Assembly: GCF_013087515.1 (NCBI RefSeq)
Contig: NZ_JABFCN010000058.1
Location: forward strand, 24,302-88,301
Direction: 5' to 3'
From: Rhizobium sophorae
GTDB taxonomy: Bacteria; Pseudomonadota; Alphaproteobacteria; Rhizobiales; Rhizobiaceae
DNA length: 64,000 nt
Shown here: in pieces, positions 42,962-51,253 of the stretch
Layout: the number at the start of each line of letters is the position of its first letter
Numbering within the stretch: position 1 is the stretch's first letter
Made by a program: the position numbers and the translations under genes
The notes under the pieces: generated by a model
What the model was told of the DNA's origin: nothing
Databases searched by the model: none
Seen by the model: only the letters and a program-made list of their open reading frames with translations

Positions 42962-43654
42962 CTAGTCGGCAGGCTTCTTCGCCGACAGCACCGCTTCGGC
43001 AATCGCGCTCGCGGCGGCAACGTGATCCATCGCCGCTTGGTAAGCCCCCTCGCCGTCACCGCGGCGGATGGCGTCTACAATCTTAGACATCTGCAGAGGC
43101 CCTTCGATGCTGCGCCTCTCCGTCTTGATCGTCATCGAGCGCAGGTGGTTTATGCGCACGGTGAGGAGATTGACGACACCCCAGGCAACGTTCCTGTCAA
43201 CCATCGTGAACAGCGTATGATAGAAGGAAGAGGTGTTCGTCAGCACAGCCGACATGTCGTTGTCGCGGTAACTGTTGCGAATCCCGGCCAGAGATTCCTC
43301 CAGCGCGGCGACGATCTCGGGGCTGCGGCGCTCCGCGCACAGCCGCGCCGCCATGCCTTCCAGTGCGCCACGGATCTCATAAATCTGTTTGGCTTCCTCG
43401 ATGTCGAGCTGCGCGACGATCGGTCCCTTGTTCGGCAGATTGGCGACAAGCCCCTCCGATTCCAAATGCCTCAGAACCTCGCGCACGACTGTTCGGCTGA
43501 CGCCGAGCTGCGCGCAGAGGTCACGCTCGACAAGGCGATCTCCGGGACGGAAATATCCGTTGACGATGGCTTCGCGGACCTTGTCGAGCGCCAATTCCCG
43601 CAAGGTCTTCGCAGGACGCTCGACTCGAATTGCGTCCTTCAGAGCACCGCTCAT
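42962..43654 (-). CDS. GntR/FadR-family transcriptional regulator
   Basis: The protein has 230 residues from the ATG at 43654, which has GAGG 7 bases upstream. The winged helix (LRELALDKVREAIVNGYFRP; GVSRTVVREVLRHLESEGLV) is followed by an FCD ligand domain with SFYHTLFTMVDRN and a helical C terminus. A copy of the palindromic site lies at 43720, 66 bases upstream of its start, so autoregulation is likely. The operon promoter carries the perfect copy. It should respond to the operon's substrate or an intermediate. Confidence 0.9.
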   Translation of the reverse strand: MSGALKDAIRVERPAKTLRELALDKVREAIVNGYFRPGDRLVERDLCAQLGVSRTVVREVLRHLESEGLVANLPNKGPIVAQLDIEEAKQIYEIRGALEGMAARLCAERRSPEIVAALEESLAGIRNSYRDNDMSAVLTNTSSFYHTLFTMVDRNVAWGVVNLLTVRINHLRSMTIKTERRSIEGPLQMSKIVDAIRRGDGEGAYQAAMDHVAAASAIAEAVLSAKKPAD

Positions 43655-43719
43655 TCTGTACCTCAGTGTTGGACTTTGCACGCTCAACTTCCGCCGCGGC
43701 AGCCGAACGCAAGAATCGT

Positions 43720-43737
43720 ATTATGGCGTACCAGATA
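43720..43737. promoter_or_regulatory. GntR operator copy 3, before the GntR gene
   Basis: ATTATGGCGTACCAGATA shares the left arm exactly and most of the right arm with the palindrome at 42586. It lies 66 bases before the GntR start. Confidence 0.6.
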
Positions 43738-43781
43738 CTGTAGCTGTCGGCGGCCGGCAATTCAACAAGCGCCGTGCCGAC

Positions 43782-43840
43782 CTATAGCGCCACCCGTTTT
43801 TCAGACGCGCAAAGGACGCTGTAGCACTTTGATCTGCTGC
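43782..43840. repeat. Dispersed palindromic repeat, copy 2
   Basis: CTATAGCG...CGCTGTAG forms the outer arms, followed by GCACTTTGA and CTGCTGC. The inner hairpin is weaker than in copy 1 at 26666 because of base changes. It lies in the short gap between the GntR region and the flavoprotein gene. Confidence 0.65.
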
Positions 43841-43854
43841 CTGCATGTCGCGAG

Positions 43855-45216
43855 CTAGCCTCTTGAAACAATCTCCTCGACCACGGCCTTAGCCTGCACT
43901 CGGATATCCGGAACGGCCGTGATCTCCCAGAATTGCCCCGCCGTCAGGGCGCCGACCGCAAACAGTCGGGCAGGCGAGATCCGGGACGGGGCTATTACCT
44001 CGGAAGCGGCATCCACCTGGATCCCGAGGCCAAAAGGATCGGGGACGATCAACTCAAAGCGGCTCATTTCCTTCAAAAGCGGTGAATGACTGATCCCGGC
44101 CCGTTCCATTCCCGTGCAGTTGACGAGCCAGTCCGCCCTGATCTCGGCAATCTCGCGCGCCGCTCTGACCCTGAAGCCGGCAACGAGCCGGCCCTCCTCG
44201 GCGCCGAGGGATTTCAGGAAGCCCGCGTGGAAACGAACGGTTCCGTCTAGGACCAGCTTCTCAAACCTGTCGAACACGTCGGGCGCGACCCGGTGACGAT
44301 GGATGTTCCACCAGGGAAGCGCATGCCGGAGGAAGCGCGCCCGCTCTTTGCTCGAAAGCCGTTGCCAGAGAGCCTGCGTTTCAGGCCTCAGACCGTCCAT
44401 CACGGCTCGCCAGTCGGCAACCGTCCTGCTCTTCGCCCGTAAGGTCTTCAATATGCCGCTGATCGTATTCGGAAGCCTCTCGACGTCGATCGGCAGAGGC
44501 GTCGGTGGCTTCCACGCGTGTCCAAGCGGTGCAAGCCCGCGCCGCGAAAGCACATCGATCTTGCCGCTGTGGCCATGGGCGCGAAGCGCGAGAACCTGAT
44601 CGATCATCGTCAGGCCGGATCCGAGGATACACACCGCATCGGATGATGCGACGCGCCTCAGCCACGAAAGCCGCCACGGGTTCTCGATGATCCGCGATCG
44701 CAGCGATGCCGGGACGCCATCCGGAGCGACCGGCAGGGTCGCGTTCCCGACGCCGAGGCAGAGCACCACGTTCTTCCCGGCAATCTCGTCACCATTGCCG
44801 AGATGGAAGGCCAGCGTACTGCTGTAACGTTCAACGCATCCCGCCGCCTTGGCCTTGATGAAATCGACCCGGCAACGGCCATCCCGCTTTCGAAGCAGCC
44901 GCGCAAGCGTATCGCGGACATAAAGACCGTAATCGCTGCGCGAGGCGAAATCGCCGGCCTGCAACCGGCGGCCATGGCCTTTCAGCCAGTCGACAAAGTC
45001 GTCGGGTTGATGCGGCAGCAGGCTCATGCGGCCGGCGGGAACATTGAGGCGATGGAGATAGAGCTCCGTCCGGTACGCCGTCCCGCGGCCGAAGCCAGGA
45101 TCGTCGCCGACGACGGCGACCTTCGCCGAAGCGGGAAGCTGCTCGATGAGATTGCAGGTAACCGCTATCGCCGAAAAACCGGAACCGACCACGATAATAT
45201 CATATGTCAAATGCAT
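43855..45216 (-). CDS. FAD/NAD(P)-binding oxidoreductase-like protein
   Basis: The protein has 453 residues. The N-terminal dinucleotide fold is YDIIVVGSGFSAIAVTCNLI, a second such motif lies near 190 (VCILGSGLTMIDQVLALRAH), and FGRGTAYRTELYLHRLNVPA matches the NAD_binding_9 (HpnW/CzcO-unrelated) group often annotated simply as FAD/NAD(P)-binding protein. The C-terminal ADWLVNCTGMERAG completes the Rossmann pattern. It diverges from tauA and may share the sulfur-responsive region; its reaction is unknown. Confidence 0.85.
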   Translation of the reverse strand: MHLTYDIIVVGSGFSAIAVTCNLIEQLPASAKVAVVGDDPGFGRGTAYRTELYLHRLNVPAGRMSLLPHQPDDFVDWLKGHGRRLQAGDFASRSDYGLYVRDTLARLLRKRDGRCRVDFIKAKAAGCVERYSSTLAFHLGNGDEIAGKNVVLCLGVGNATLPVAPDGVPASLRSRIIENPWRLSWLRRVASSDAVCILGSGLTMIDQVLALRAHGHSGKIDVLSRRGLAPLGHAWKPPTPLPIDVERLPNTISGILKTLRAKSRTVADWRAVMDGLRPETQALWQRLSSKERARFLRHALPWWNIHRHRVAPDVFDRFEKLVLDGTVRFHAGFLKSLGAEEGRLVAGFRVRAAREIAEIRADWLVNCTGMERAGISHSPLLKEMSRFELIVPDPFGLGIQVDAASEVIAPSRISPARLFAVGALTAGQFWEITAVPDIRVQAKAVVEEIVSRG

Positions 45217-45325
45217 TCTCCCTGAAGCTCAGAACGTCATCGAGGCATTTCGTCATTCAAGCTCCGTATCGCTCGCCGGTCCTTGCGGATCGCACGAGCA
45301 GTAGAATCACGAAAACAATTATCTC

Positions 45326-45343
45326 TATAGTCTATAAATATAG
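45326..45343. promoter_or_regulatory. Sulfur-promoter motif before tauA
   Basis: TATAGTCTATAAATATAG lies 92 bases before the tauA ATG. Its GTCTATAAA part matches the dyads before the two other sulfur operons (51088 and 60977), although the right arm TAGAC is not kept at the same distance. Confidence 0.45.
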
Positions 45344-45434
45344 TTTGTTATTTCTCCCGCTAGCCCCCTCCCAACCATTACGCTTTTGAGGGTGAGATCA
45401 GGGGCCATGCGGCCCTGAACAAAGGGGGCTCAAG

Positions 45435-46448
45435 ATGAATTTCAGGAATTTGGTTGCCGCAATCGCCGTCGGCGTCGGCACTCTTGCAACAACAGTTGTC
45501 GCCGAAGCGGCGGACAAGAAGGTCGTCGTCGCCTATCAAACCGATGCCTTGCCGTCTTCCGTGGCGATCGCAAATGGCGAATTCGCCAAGGAAACCGGAT
45601 ACGAGATCGACTTCCGCAGGTTCAATTCGGGCGCCGAAATCTTTGCGGCGATTGCCTCCGGCGACGTCCAGGTCGGCTATGTCGGCTCCAGCCCGTTTGC
45701 GGCTGCAGTATCACGCGGGCTGGAGGTCAAGGCCTTTTACCTCGCCTCCATCTCGGGCATCGACGAGGCTCTCGTTGTCCGCAACGGCTCCGGCATCGAA
45801 AGCCTGAATGATCTGAAGGGCAAGAAGCTTGCAGCCGCGCCGGTATCCACGGACCACTATCAGCTTCTGGCGCTCATCAAATCGCTGGGCCTGACCGAAA
45901 AAGACGTTCAGGTCTTCGCCATCCCCCAGCCCGAAATCGTCGCCAGCTATAACCGCGGCGATATCGATGGCGGCTTCGTCTGGGATCCGGCACTCACCGA
46001 ACTGAAGAAAAACGGGAAGGTCCTGGTGACCTCCAAAGAGGTGGCAGACAAGGGTGCGCCGACATTCTCCGCCTGGGTCGCGACCTCGACATTTGCCGCC
46101 GACAACCCAGCATTTCTGAAGGGCTTCGCTTCGGTCATCAACAAATACTACGCATCCTTCGCCTCGGACAAATCCGCCTGGGGTCCCGACAGCGACAACG
46201 CCAAGTCACTCGCCAAGCTTCTCGGCGGAACGGCCGACCAGCAGGCATCAGCCCTAAAGAACCTCACGCTTCTGACGCCTGAGGTCCAGGCATCGGATGC
46301 CTGGCTTGGCGGCGGCGAAAAGGCGGGTGCCGGCAAGATCCTCAAGGACACGGCATCGTTTCTAAAGGAACAGGGCAAGGTTTCCGACGTGCTGGCGAAT
46401 TACGGCGCCTTCGTCACCGCAGACGCCCTCACCGGCGTCAGCAACTGA
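45435..46448 (+). CDS. tauA: Taurine ABC transporter substrate-binding protein
   Basis: The protein has 337 residues with signal peptide AIAVGVGTLATTVVAEAADK and the SsuA/TauA fold (VVVAYQTDALPSSVAIANGE; DVQVGYVGSSPFAAAVSRGL; DIDGGFVWDPALTELKKNGK). The GSSPFAAA and FVWDPAL patterns favour TauA over general sulfonate binding. It is periplasmic and delivers taurine to TauBC encoded next. AAAGGGGG precedes the ATG. No taurine dioxygenase gene follows. Confidence 0.9.
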   Translation: MNFRNLVAAIAVGVGTLATTVVAEAADKKVVVAYQTDALPSSVAIANGEFAKETGYEIDFRRFNSGAEIFAAIASGDVQVGYVGSSPFAAAVSRGLEVKAFYLASISGIDEALVVRNGSGIESLNDLKGKKLAAAPVSTDHYQLLALIKSLGLTEKDVQVFAIPQPEIVASYNRGDIDGGFVWDPALTELKKNGKVLVTSKEVADKGAPTFSAWVATSTFAADNPAFLKGFASVINKYYASFASDKSAWGPDSDNAKSLAKLLGGTADQQASALKNLTLLTPEVQASDAWLGGGEKAGAGKILKDTASFLKEQGKVSDVLANYGAFVTADALTGVSN

Positions 46449-46457
46449 TCCTCCCCA

Positions 46458-46485
46458 ACGCCGGCGCGGCTTGCCGCGCCGGCGT
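46458..46485 (+). terminator. Very stable hairpin between tauA and tauB
   Basis: ACGCCGGCGCGGC pairs perfectly with GCCGCGCCGGCGT over 13 bases around TT, nine bases after the tauA stop. It probably stabilises or attenuates the message so that the binding protein exceeds the membrane subunits. Confidence 0.65.
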
Positions 46486-46504
46486 CGAACCTGCGAGCGG
46501 CAAC

Positions 46505-47293
46505 ATGCTTAAAGTCGATCACGCCAGCGTTTTCTTCGCAGCCCGCGACGGGCGGACCGTTCACGCGCTCGATCGCGTTTCCTTCGATATTCCCGAACGG
46601 GGCTTCGTCGTCGCACTCGGGGCGTCAGGATGCGGCAAATCAACCCTTCTCAACGCGATTGCCGGCTTCCTTCCGCTTTCGGATGGCCGGATCACGCTCG
46701 ATGGTCGCGCGGTCGAACGACCGGGTGCGGATCGCGGCGTCGTCTTTCAGAAGGACTCGCTGCTGCCGTGGAAATCCGTCGTCGACAATGTCGCGCTCGG
46801 TTTGAAATTCGCCGGGGTCAAGCGCAAGGAACGCGAAGCCCGCGCCCTGGAGCTTCTCCGTCTCGTCGGTCTCGACGAATTCGCCGGCGCTTTTCCCTAC
46901 GAGCTGTCGGGCGGCATGCGGCAGCGTGTCGGCATCGCACGGGCTCTGGCGACAAATCCCGACATCCTGCTGATGGACGAGCCGTTCGGCGCGCTCGACA
47001 GCTTGACGCGCGAGCAGATGCAGGAACTGCTGGTTTCCATCTGGGGTAAAACGGCAAAGAAGGTTTTCTTCATCACGCACTCGATCGAAGAGGCCTTGTT
47101 CCTGGGCACGCAGGTCCTGGTCATGTCACCTCGACCGGGACGCGTCGTGGCCCGCTTCGATCTGGATTTCGTTCGCCGCTTCGCAGAGACCGGCGACGCC
47201 CGATCGATCAAGGCGTCGCCGCAATTTGCCGAGCTGCGCGAGGAGATCCGCGCCATTCTCCACAGCACCGAAGACCTCAGGAGCGCCGCATGA
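46505..47293 (+). CDS. tauB: Taurine ABC transporter ATPase
   Basis: The protein has 262 residues. Walker A GASGCGKST, the Q-loop GVVFQKDSLLPWKSV typical of the nitrate/sulfonate/taurine group, signature LSGGMRQRVGIARA, Walker B ILLMDEPFGALDSL and switch FFITHSIEEALFL are present. The last four bases overlap the tauC start. It energises TauC. Confidence 0.93.
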   Translation: MLKVDHASVFFAARDGRTVHALDRVSFDIPERGFVVALGASGCGKSTLLNAIAGFLPLSDGRITLDGRAVERPGADRGVVFQKDSLLPWKSVVDNVALGLKFAGVKRKEREARALELLRLVGLDEFAGAFPYELSGGMRQRVGIARALATNPDILLMDEPFGALDSLTREQMQELLVSIWGKTAKKVFFITHSIEEALFLGTQVLVMSPRPGRVVARFDLDFVRRFAETGDARSIKASPQFAELREEIRAILHSTEDLRSAA

Positions 47294-48144
47294 GCGACAT
47301 AGTGCAGGCCCCGCCGATTGCGGCTGGTAGAGAGGACCGCCAGGTCAAGCTGGTAAAAATGGCGAGCTTCGGAGCCGGCGAGAAATCGACGGTGGCCATC
47401 AGCGTTGCCACGGCGCTGGCCATACTGCTGCTGTGGTGGCTCGTATCGGCGCTCGGTGTCGTCCCACACTTGTTTCTGCCGCGTCCGGACGAGGTGCTGA
47501 CACAAATCGGCGCTATCTATCGCGACGGTTACGCCGGAGCGTCGCTGTCCGAGCATGTTTTTGCGAGCCTGTTCCGCATCGTAGTCGCCGCCCTCATCGC
47601 CGTCTCCGCAGGCATTCCGCTCGGATTGCTCATGGGCCTGAACCGCTGGGCAAAAGGGGTGCTCGACGCGCCGATCGAGTTTTACTGGCCGCTTCCGCCG
47701 CTCTCCTACCTGCCGCTGATGATCATCTGGCTCGGCATTGGCGAGACGTCGAAGATCACGCTGCTGGTGCTTGCGATGTTCGCACCGATCTGCCTCTCGG
47801 CCCAGGCCGGCGTTCGTTCGCTGCCGATCGAGCGGGTCAATGCCGCGCGTTCGCTGGGCGCGAGCCGGCTGCAGCTCTTCGTGGACATCGTCCTGCCGTC
47901 CGCCCTGCCCGAGATCCTCACGGGCATTCGAATTGCGCTCGGCGTCGGCTGGGGCACGCTGGTTGCGGCTGAATTGATCGCGTCCACGCGCGGGATCGGT
48001 TTCATGATCATGTCGGCTTCACAGTTCCTGGCGACCGACGTCGTCTTCGTCGGCATCGGCATCATCGCGATCTGCGCCTTCACCTTCTCGGCCGCCATTC
48101 GTTTTCTGGAGGCGTTCCTCGTGCCCTGGAAGGGCAAGCTCTGA
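47290..48144 (+). CDS. tauC: Taurine ABC transporter permease
   Basis: The protein has 284 residues with six predicted membrane helices and the docking loop NAARSLGASRLQLFVDIVLP. The start overlaps tauB (ATGA). A strong bidirectional hairpin follows the stop. The N-terminal 40 residues are a hydrophilic cytoplasmic leader, longer than in many SsuC proteins but usual for TauC. Confidence 0.92.
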   Translation: MSDIVQAPPIAAGREDRQVKLVKMASFGAGEKSTVAISVATALAILLLWWLVSALGVVPHLFLPRPDEVLTQIGAIYRDGYAGASLSEHVFASLFRIVVAALIAVSAGIPLGLLMGLNRWAKGVLDAPIEFYWPLPPLSYLPLMIIWLGIGETSKITLLVLAMFAPICLSAQAGVRSLPIERVNAARSLGASRLQLFVDIVLPSALPEILTGIRIALGVGWGTLVAAELIASTRGIGFMIMSASQFLATDVVFVGIGIIAICAFTFSAAIRFLEAFLVPWKGKL

Positions 48145-48150
48145 CCAGAT

Positions 48151-48187
48151 GGCGGCAGGCAGCCATATTCAGTGGCTTCCTGCCGCC
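48151..48187. terminator. Bidirectional terminator between tauC and chaC
   Basis: GGCGGCAGG pairs with CCTGCCGCC, with an inner AGCCA/TGGCT extension. The stem overlaps the last codons of the convergent ChaC gene and can end both transcripts. Confidence 0.6.
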
Positions 48188-48936
48188 GCGTTCAGCCCGT
48201 GTATGGCGACAAGCTCGGCTGCGACCAGCTTCTGAAGCCGCCATAAATTGCGGTCCCGGATGCCGCGTTCCTCCAGATGTTTCACCGTCAGATACAGATA
48301 TTCCGCGCAGGAACCCATATGTCCGCAGGCTCTTGCAAGCACCTGTGCCACCGTCTCCAGCGGCAATTTGCGGGAAACGCGCTCGCCCTTCGGACCAGCC
48401 CAAAAGACCAGCGCGCGCACCACCCCATGCGCGGTCGCGACCGGGATCCAACGAACCGTCGCGGCGTCTTCGATCGTGCCGACTTCACGGCGGATCAACC
48501 GCCGAATCTGGCCAAGGCGGTCATCATCGGCAAGCCTGAAGACGACGCCGTTGCAACGTCCACCGCGGTCAAGTGCCATCATGAGACCCGGCTGGGACCG
48601 CGTTCCCCGCCAGCGGGTCATCTGCAGGCAGAAGGAGCGATGCCACCCTCTTGCTGCGCCATTCTGCGATTCGACGGCATCGAAGTCCGGCTTCCATATC
48701 AATGATCCATAGGCGAAGATCCAAAGCGGCGCGCCGGTAGACTCGTGAAGAAGCCGGTTGGCGAGCATCTCCACCTCCGCTTCGGTCAGCGGTTTTCGAT
48801 GTGGCTCTGGGCCGACATCGATCGCGGGGCGAAGGCTCAGCGATACGAGCTCGTCCGTCAAAGCCATTGTTGATCCGGTCATCAAAAGTTTGCTTCCGCG
48901 GACCGCCGACTGTTGATGCTCCCGGATCTCCGTCAT
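48169..48936 (-). CDS. ChaC-like gamma-glutamylcyclotransferase (glutathione-specific)
   Basis: The protein has 255 residues. The BtrG/ChaC signature FAYGSLIWKPDF is near 73-84, followed by GWHRSFCLQMTRWRGT and RRGVGTIED-type sequence (REVGTIEDAATVRW). It releases 5-oxoproline from glutathione, yielding Cys-Gly, so it can recover cysteine sulfur. The ATG at 48936 lies three bases past the previous stop; internal ATGs at residues 19 and 24 are alternative starts, the former with a GGAAGC box. It ends the FMN reductase operon. Confidence 0.88.
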   Translation of the reverse strand: MTEIREHQQSAVRGSKLLMTGSTMALTDELVSLSLRPAIDVGPEPHRKPLTEAEVEMLANRLLHESTGAPLWIFAYGSLIWKPDFDAVESQNGAARGWHRSFCLQMTRWRGTRSQPGLMMALDRGGRCNGVVFRLADDDRLGQIRRLIRREVGTIEDAATVRWIPVATAHGVVRALVFWAGPKGERVSRKLPLETVAQVLARACGHMGSCAEYLYLTVKHLEERGIRDRNLWRLQKLVAAELVAIHGLNAAAGSH

Positions 48937-48939
48937 GCG

Positions 48940-49248
48940 TCAATGCACCGTAAATCTGGCCGCATCGGCCTGGCGCCGCTGCAGGCTGCGTATCAACATC
49001 GCGGCCTCCCTGACTATTGCCGAAAACGTCGCATCATCGGCCTCTGCGATCCTTCCCGTCATCTCGCGGATGATCGTCGTCAAATGAATGATGGAATGGC
49101 GATGCTGCGGATCTTCCGATCCCATTTGGGCATCGGCCATGGCGAGCAGCGTCTGCACCAGCCGCTCCATGGTTTCGCGGCGCCTGGTCCTCGGGTCGGC
49201 ATTCGGATCTTCGCTCAGGCGCAGCAGGTCGGCGACAATGTCGGACAT
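48940..49248 (-). CDS. Small helical protein of unknown function
   Basis: The protein has 102 residues from the ATG at 49248, 11 bases past the hydrolase stop. It is acidic-basic and likely all helical (MSDIVADLLRLSEDPNADP; RETMERLVQTLLAMADAQMG; IIHLTTIIREMTGRI). I do not recognise the family. Its tight spacing between the RBBP9-like hydrolase and ChaC genes supports it being real. Confidence 0.65.
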   Translation of the reverse strand: MSDIVADLLRLSEDPNADPRTRRRETMERLVQTLLAMADAQMGSEDPQHRHSIIHLTTIIREMTGRIAEADDATFSAIVREAAMLIRSLQRRQADAARFTVH

Positions 49249-49259
49249 TGCGATTCCAC

Positions 49260-49841
49260 TCACATTGCAAATGCCGGCGGCATGGAAACGACATGCCTTC
49301 GACCGCGCGTTTGCGTCTTCAAGCCCTCCAGCAATCGGTAGCCGTTGCGCCAGCGGCCAAAGCCGCTGGCGACATTGATGTGCCCGGCAAGGCCGATATT
49401 CCTGGTCTCGGCGTTCCACAGGCGACCGAACAGGGCCAACCGATCGACCGTCATGTAGGCATCGTTCATGCTGCCGACGACGATGCTCGGAAAAGGCAAA
49501 GGTGCCGTCGGCATGGCCCCAAACGTGATATGCCCGGGATGCAGGTTTTCCGTGACCGGCAGATCGCATGGAGCAACGAGCAATGCTCCTTTGACGCGCC
49601 GCGCTGCACTTCGCCCGGCCAAGCGGGCGGCAAGCAGGCATCCGAGACTATGGGCAACCAGATAGGCCTCACCGGCCTCTTCAAGCGCGCCTTCCAATCG
49701 CAGCAGCCAGTTGTCAAGGTTCGGATGATCCCAGTCGTCCTGAGCGACTAAACGACTGCCCGGCTGATCCTGGAGCCAATGCTGTTGCCAATGCCCTTCT
49801 CCCGAGCCGAAAAGCCCGGGAAGAATAAGTACGTCGATCAT
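49260..49841 (-). CDS. RBBP9/YdeN-family alpha/beta hydrolase
   Basis: The protein has 193 residues from the ATG at 49841, with GAGGAAG upstream. Motifs are VLILPGLFGSGEGHWQQHW (oxyanion region), nucleophile elbow LVAHSLGCLLAA, SMNDAYMT (acid) and AGHINVASGFGRW (catalytic His), all typical of the family. Serine hydrolase chemistry is expected; the substrate is unknown. It sits in the sulfur-linked FMN reductase operon. Confidence 0.88.
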   Translation of the reverse strand: MIDVLILPGLFGSGEGHWQQHWLQDQPGSRLVAQDDWDHPNLDNWLLRLEGALEEAGEAYLVAHSLGCLLAARLAGRSAARRVKGALLVAPCDLPVTENLHPGHITFGAMPTAPLPFPSIVVGSMNDAYMTVDRLALFGRLWNAETRNIGLAGHINVASGFGRWRNGYRLLEGLKTQTRGRRHVVSMPPAFAM

Positions 49842-49911
49842 CTGACGGCTTCCTCTCTGAAGCTGCGCGTCGGTCTTTTTCCCGATCGGGGCAAACATCG
49901 AACATCACTCA

Positions 49912-50061
49912 TCAGATCCACCCGATCACCAGGGCGAACAGGAATGTGAAGGAGCTGACGATCGTGCAGACTCCGGCCGCATGCCTGAAATGCGACATGA
50001 CGCTGCCTTCCGCTCTTCTCGCACCGCCCCGAAGCAGGTCGGTCTCAACGACAATCGCCAT
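49912..50061 (-). CDS. 49-residue single-pass membrane protein
   Basis: It starts at 50061 with GAGGAG nine bases upstream. A charged N-terminal half (MAIVVETDLLRGGARRAEGS) is followed by one hydrophobic helix (ICTIVSSFTFLFALVIGWI-like, starting GVCTIVSSF). Too short for usual gene calling, but its Shine-Dalgarno and spacing between two coding genes are good. Function unknown. Confidence 0.55.
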   Translation of the reverse strand: MAIVVETDLLRGGARRAEGSVMSHFRHAAGVCTIVSSFTFLFALVIGWI

Positions 50062-50074
50062 CACGCCGTTCTCC

Positions 50075-50251
50075 TCAATACCAAAGGCCGGGCATCGCGC
50101 CCCAATAATGGAGTTCGTATTCGCGGGCGGACCTGTCACGCTCGTCGTCCCGCGCGAACAATCCGTTTACAGGCTCCCGTTCAGCGGGCGGCTTCAGGCC
50201 GAGGAACCGGCCGATTGCGCGCTTCAGCCAGAAGTGAAAATCAAGCCTCAT
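50075..50251 (-). CDS. 58-residue small protein
   Basis: The frame reads MRLDFHFWLKRAIGRFLGLK and ends ELHYWGAMPGLWY. It has an exact AGGAGG seven bases before the ATG at 50251, and its stop overlaps the Shine-Dalgarno region of the next small gene. An amphipathic N terminus with aromatic residues suggests membrane association. I do not recognise it. Confidence 0.6.
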   Translation of the reverse strand: MRLDFHFWLKRAIGRFLGLKPPAEREPVNGLFARDDERDRSAREYELHYWGAMPGLWY

Positions 50252-50284
50252 GCGAACCTCCTGTCAGGGACTGCTGTTCTTCAG

Positions 50285-50482
50285 CTAGAAAATCAGCGAA
50301 TGTCGTTGTGCATAGGCGAGAAGAACGTGAAGCGATGCCGTCGGTCCGTAGAGCATCAGCAGGCGGTTCTCCTCGCGTTTGGCGAGACGATATCGTCGGG
50401 CAAATTCGAAGACGCTCCACAATTGATCACCTGGCCCCGGCCTTTCCGTATCGGTGATCGTTGCTTCCTGAGATCGAGCCAT
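50285..50482 (-). CDS. 65-residue small protein
   Basis: It starts at 50482 with AGGAG nine bases upstream and begins 11 bases after the FMN reductase stop. The sequence has a helical core (VFEFARRYRLAKREENRLLM) and ends ASLHVLLAYAQRHSLIF. No family recognised. It is the second gene of the operon headed by the reductase. Confidence 0.6.
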   Translation of the reverse strand: MARSQEATITDTERPGPGDQLWSVFEFARRYRLAKREENRLLMLYGPTASLHVLLAYAQRHSLIF

Positions 50483-50493
50483 CGCGGCGACTC

Positions 50494-51054
50494 CTACTCG
50501 GCTGCCGCCAGGGCCGGGCTTGCGCCCGGAAAGAAGGCCGCCAATTCGCCAATCACGTCGTTGATGCGAGCCAAAAGCGCGTCGGATGAAACCGTATAGT
50601 CTGTGAAATCGCGATCGGATGCATAGACGGCAGTCGGCAAGGTGTGGGCCATGAAAAAACCAAACAGCGGCCGAAGCTGATGCTCGACCATCAACGCATG
50701 CCGGTCACCGCCGCCGGTCGCCGTGATGATGATCGGCTTGCCCCGAAGTTCGTGGGGGTCGATCAGGTCGATGAGGTGCTTGAAATGGCCGGGATAGGAA
50801 CCCTTGTAGGTTGGCGAGCCGATGATCAGGGCATCGGCCTGCACGATCTCGTCGACGACATGCCTGGCCTGCGCGTCGAGATCCTTGCGCCACAAGGCGC
50901 TGCCCAGCGACGGACCGACATCATGCAGGTCATAGGTCTTGCTGGTAAATCCGTAGCGAACGCTCGCACGTTCGGCGACGTGCCGGACGAGTGCCAATGT
51001 CTTCGATGGACGGTTGAAGCTGCCAGCGATGCCGACGAGTTTGAAACCTGACAT
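50494..51054 (-). CDS. NADPH-dependent FMN reductase (MsuE/SsuE-like)
   Basis: The protein has 186 residues from the ATG at 51054, with GAGAGG upstream. The flavodoxin-like fold begins KLVGIAGSFNRPSKTLALV; ADALIIGSPTYKGSYPGHFK is the flavin loop, and RGKPIIITATGGGDRHALMV completes the pattern of sulfonate-related reductases. It supplies reduced FMN for desulfonation or C-S cleavage, and could serve the several luciferase-like monooxygenases encoded just upstream. The GTCTA-N9-TAGA dyad precedes it. Confidence 0.9.
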   Translation of the reverse strand: MSGFKLVGIAGSFNRPSKTLALVRHVAERASVRYGFTSKTYDLHDVGPSLGSALWRKDLDAQARHVVDEIVQADALIIGSPTYKGSYPGHFKHLIDLIDPHELRGKPIIITATGGGDRHALMVEHQLRPLFGFFMAHTLPTAVYASDRDFTDYTVSSDALLARINDVIGELAAFFPGASPALAAAE

Positions 51055-51087
51055 GGTTTTTCCTCTCATTGCGTTGCTCCAACTATT

Positions 51088-51106
51088 GTCTACAAAATTG
51101 ATAGAT
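51088..51106. promoter_or_regulatory. GTCTA-N9-TAGAT dyad before the FMN reductase operon
   Basis: GTCTACAAAATTGATAGAT starts 34 bases before the ATG on the transcribed side. Its geometry equals that of the dyad at 60977 and its left half matches the tauA upstream motif. A LysR-type sulfur regulator (CysB/Cbl/SsuR class) is the likely binder, though no such gene is in the window. Confidence 0.5.
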
Positions 51107-51253
51107 TAAAGGAACGTGCATCTCTCCTTCTTCGCCTGGTTGAAAAAAACGTTCACCGCCTCTTCAGCACGCATAAGCTGCAAGCCAATCGCCATGGACA
51201 TCTCAGACCGCGGGACGCTGCAATTCATTGCGGTCACATGGCTTAATCCAAGC

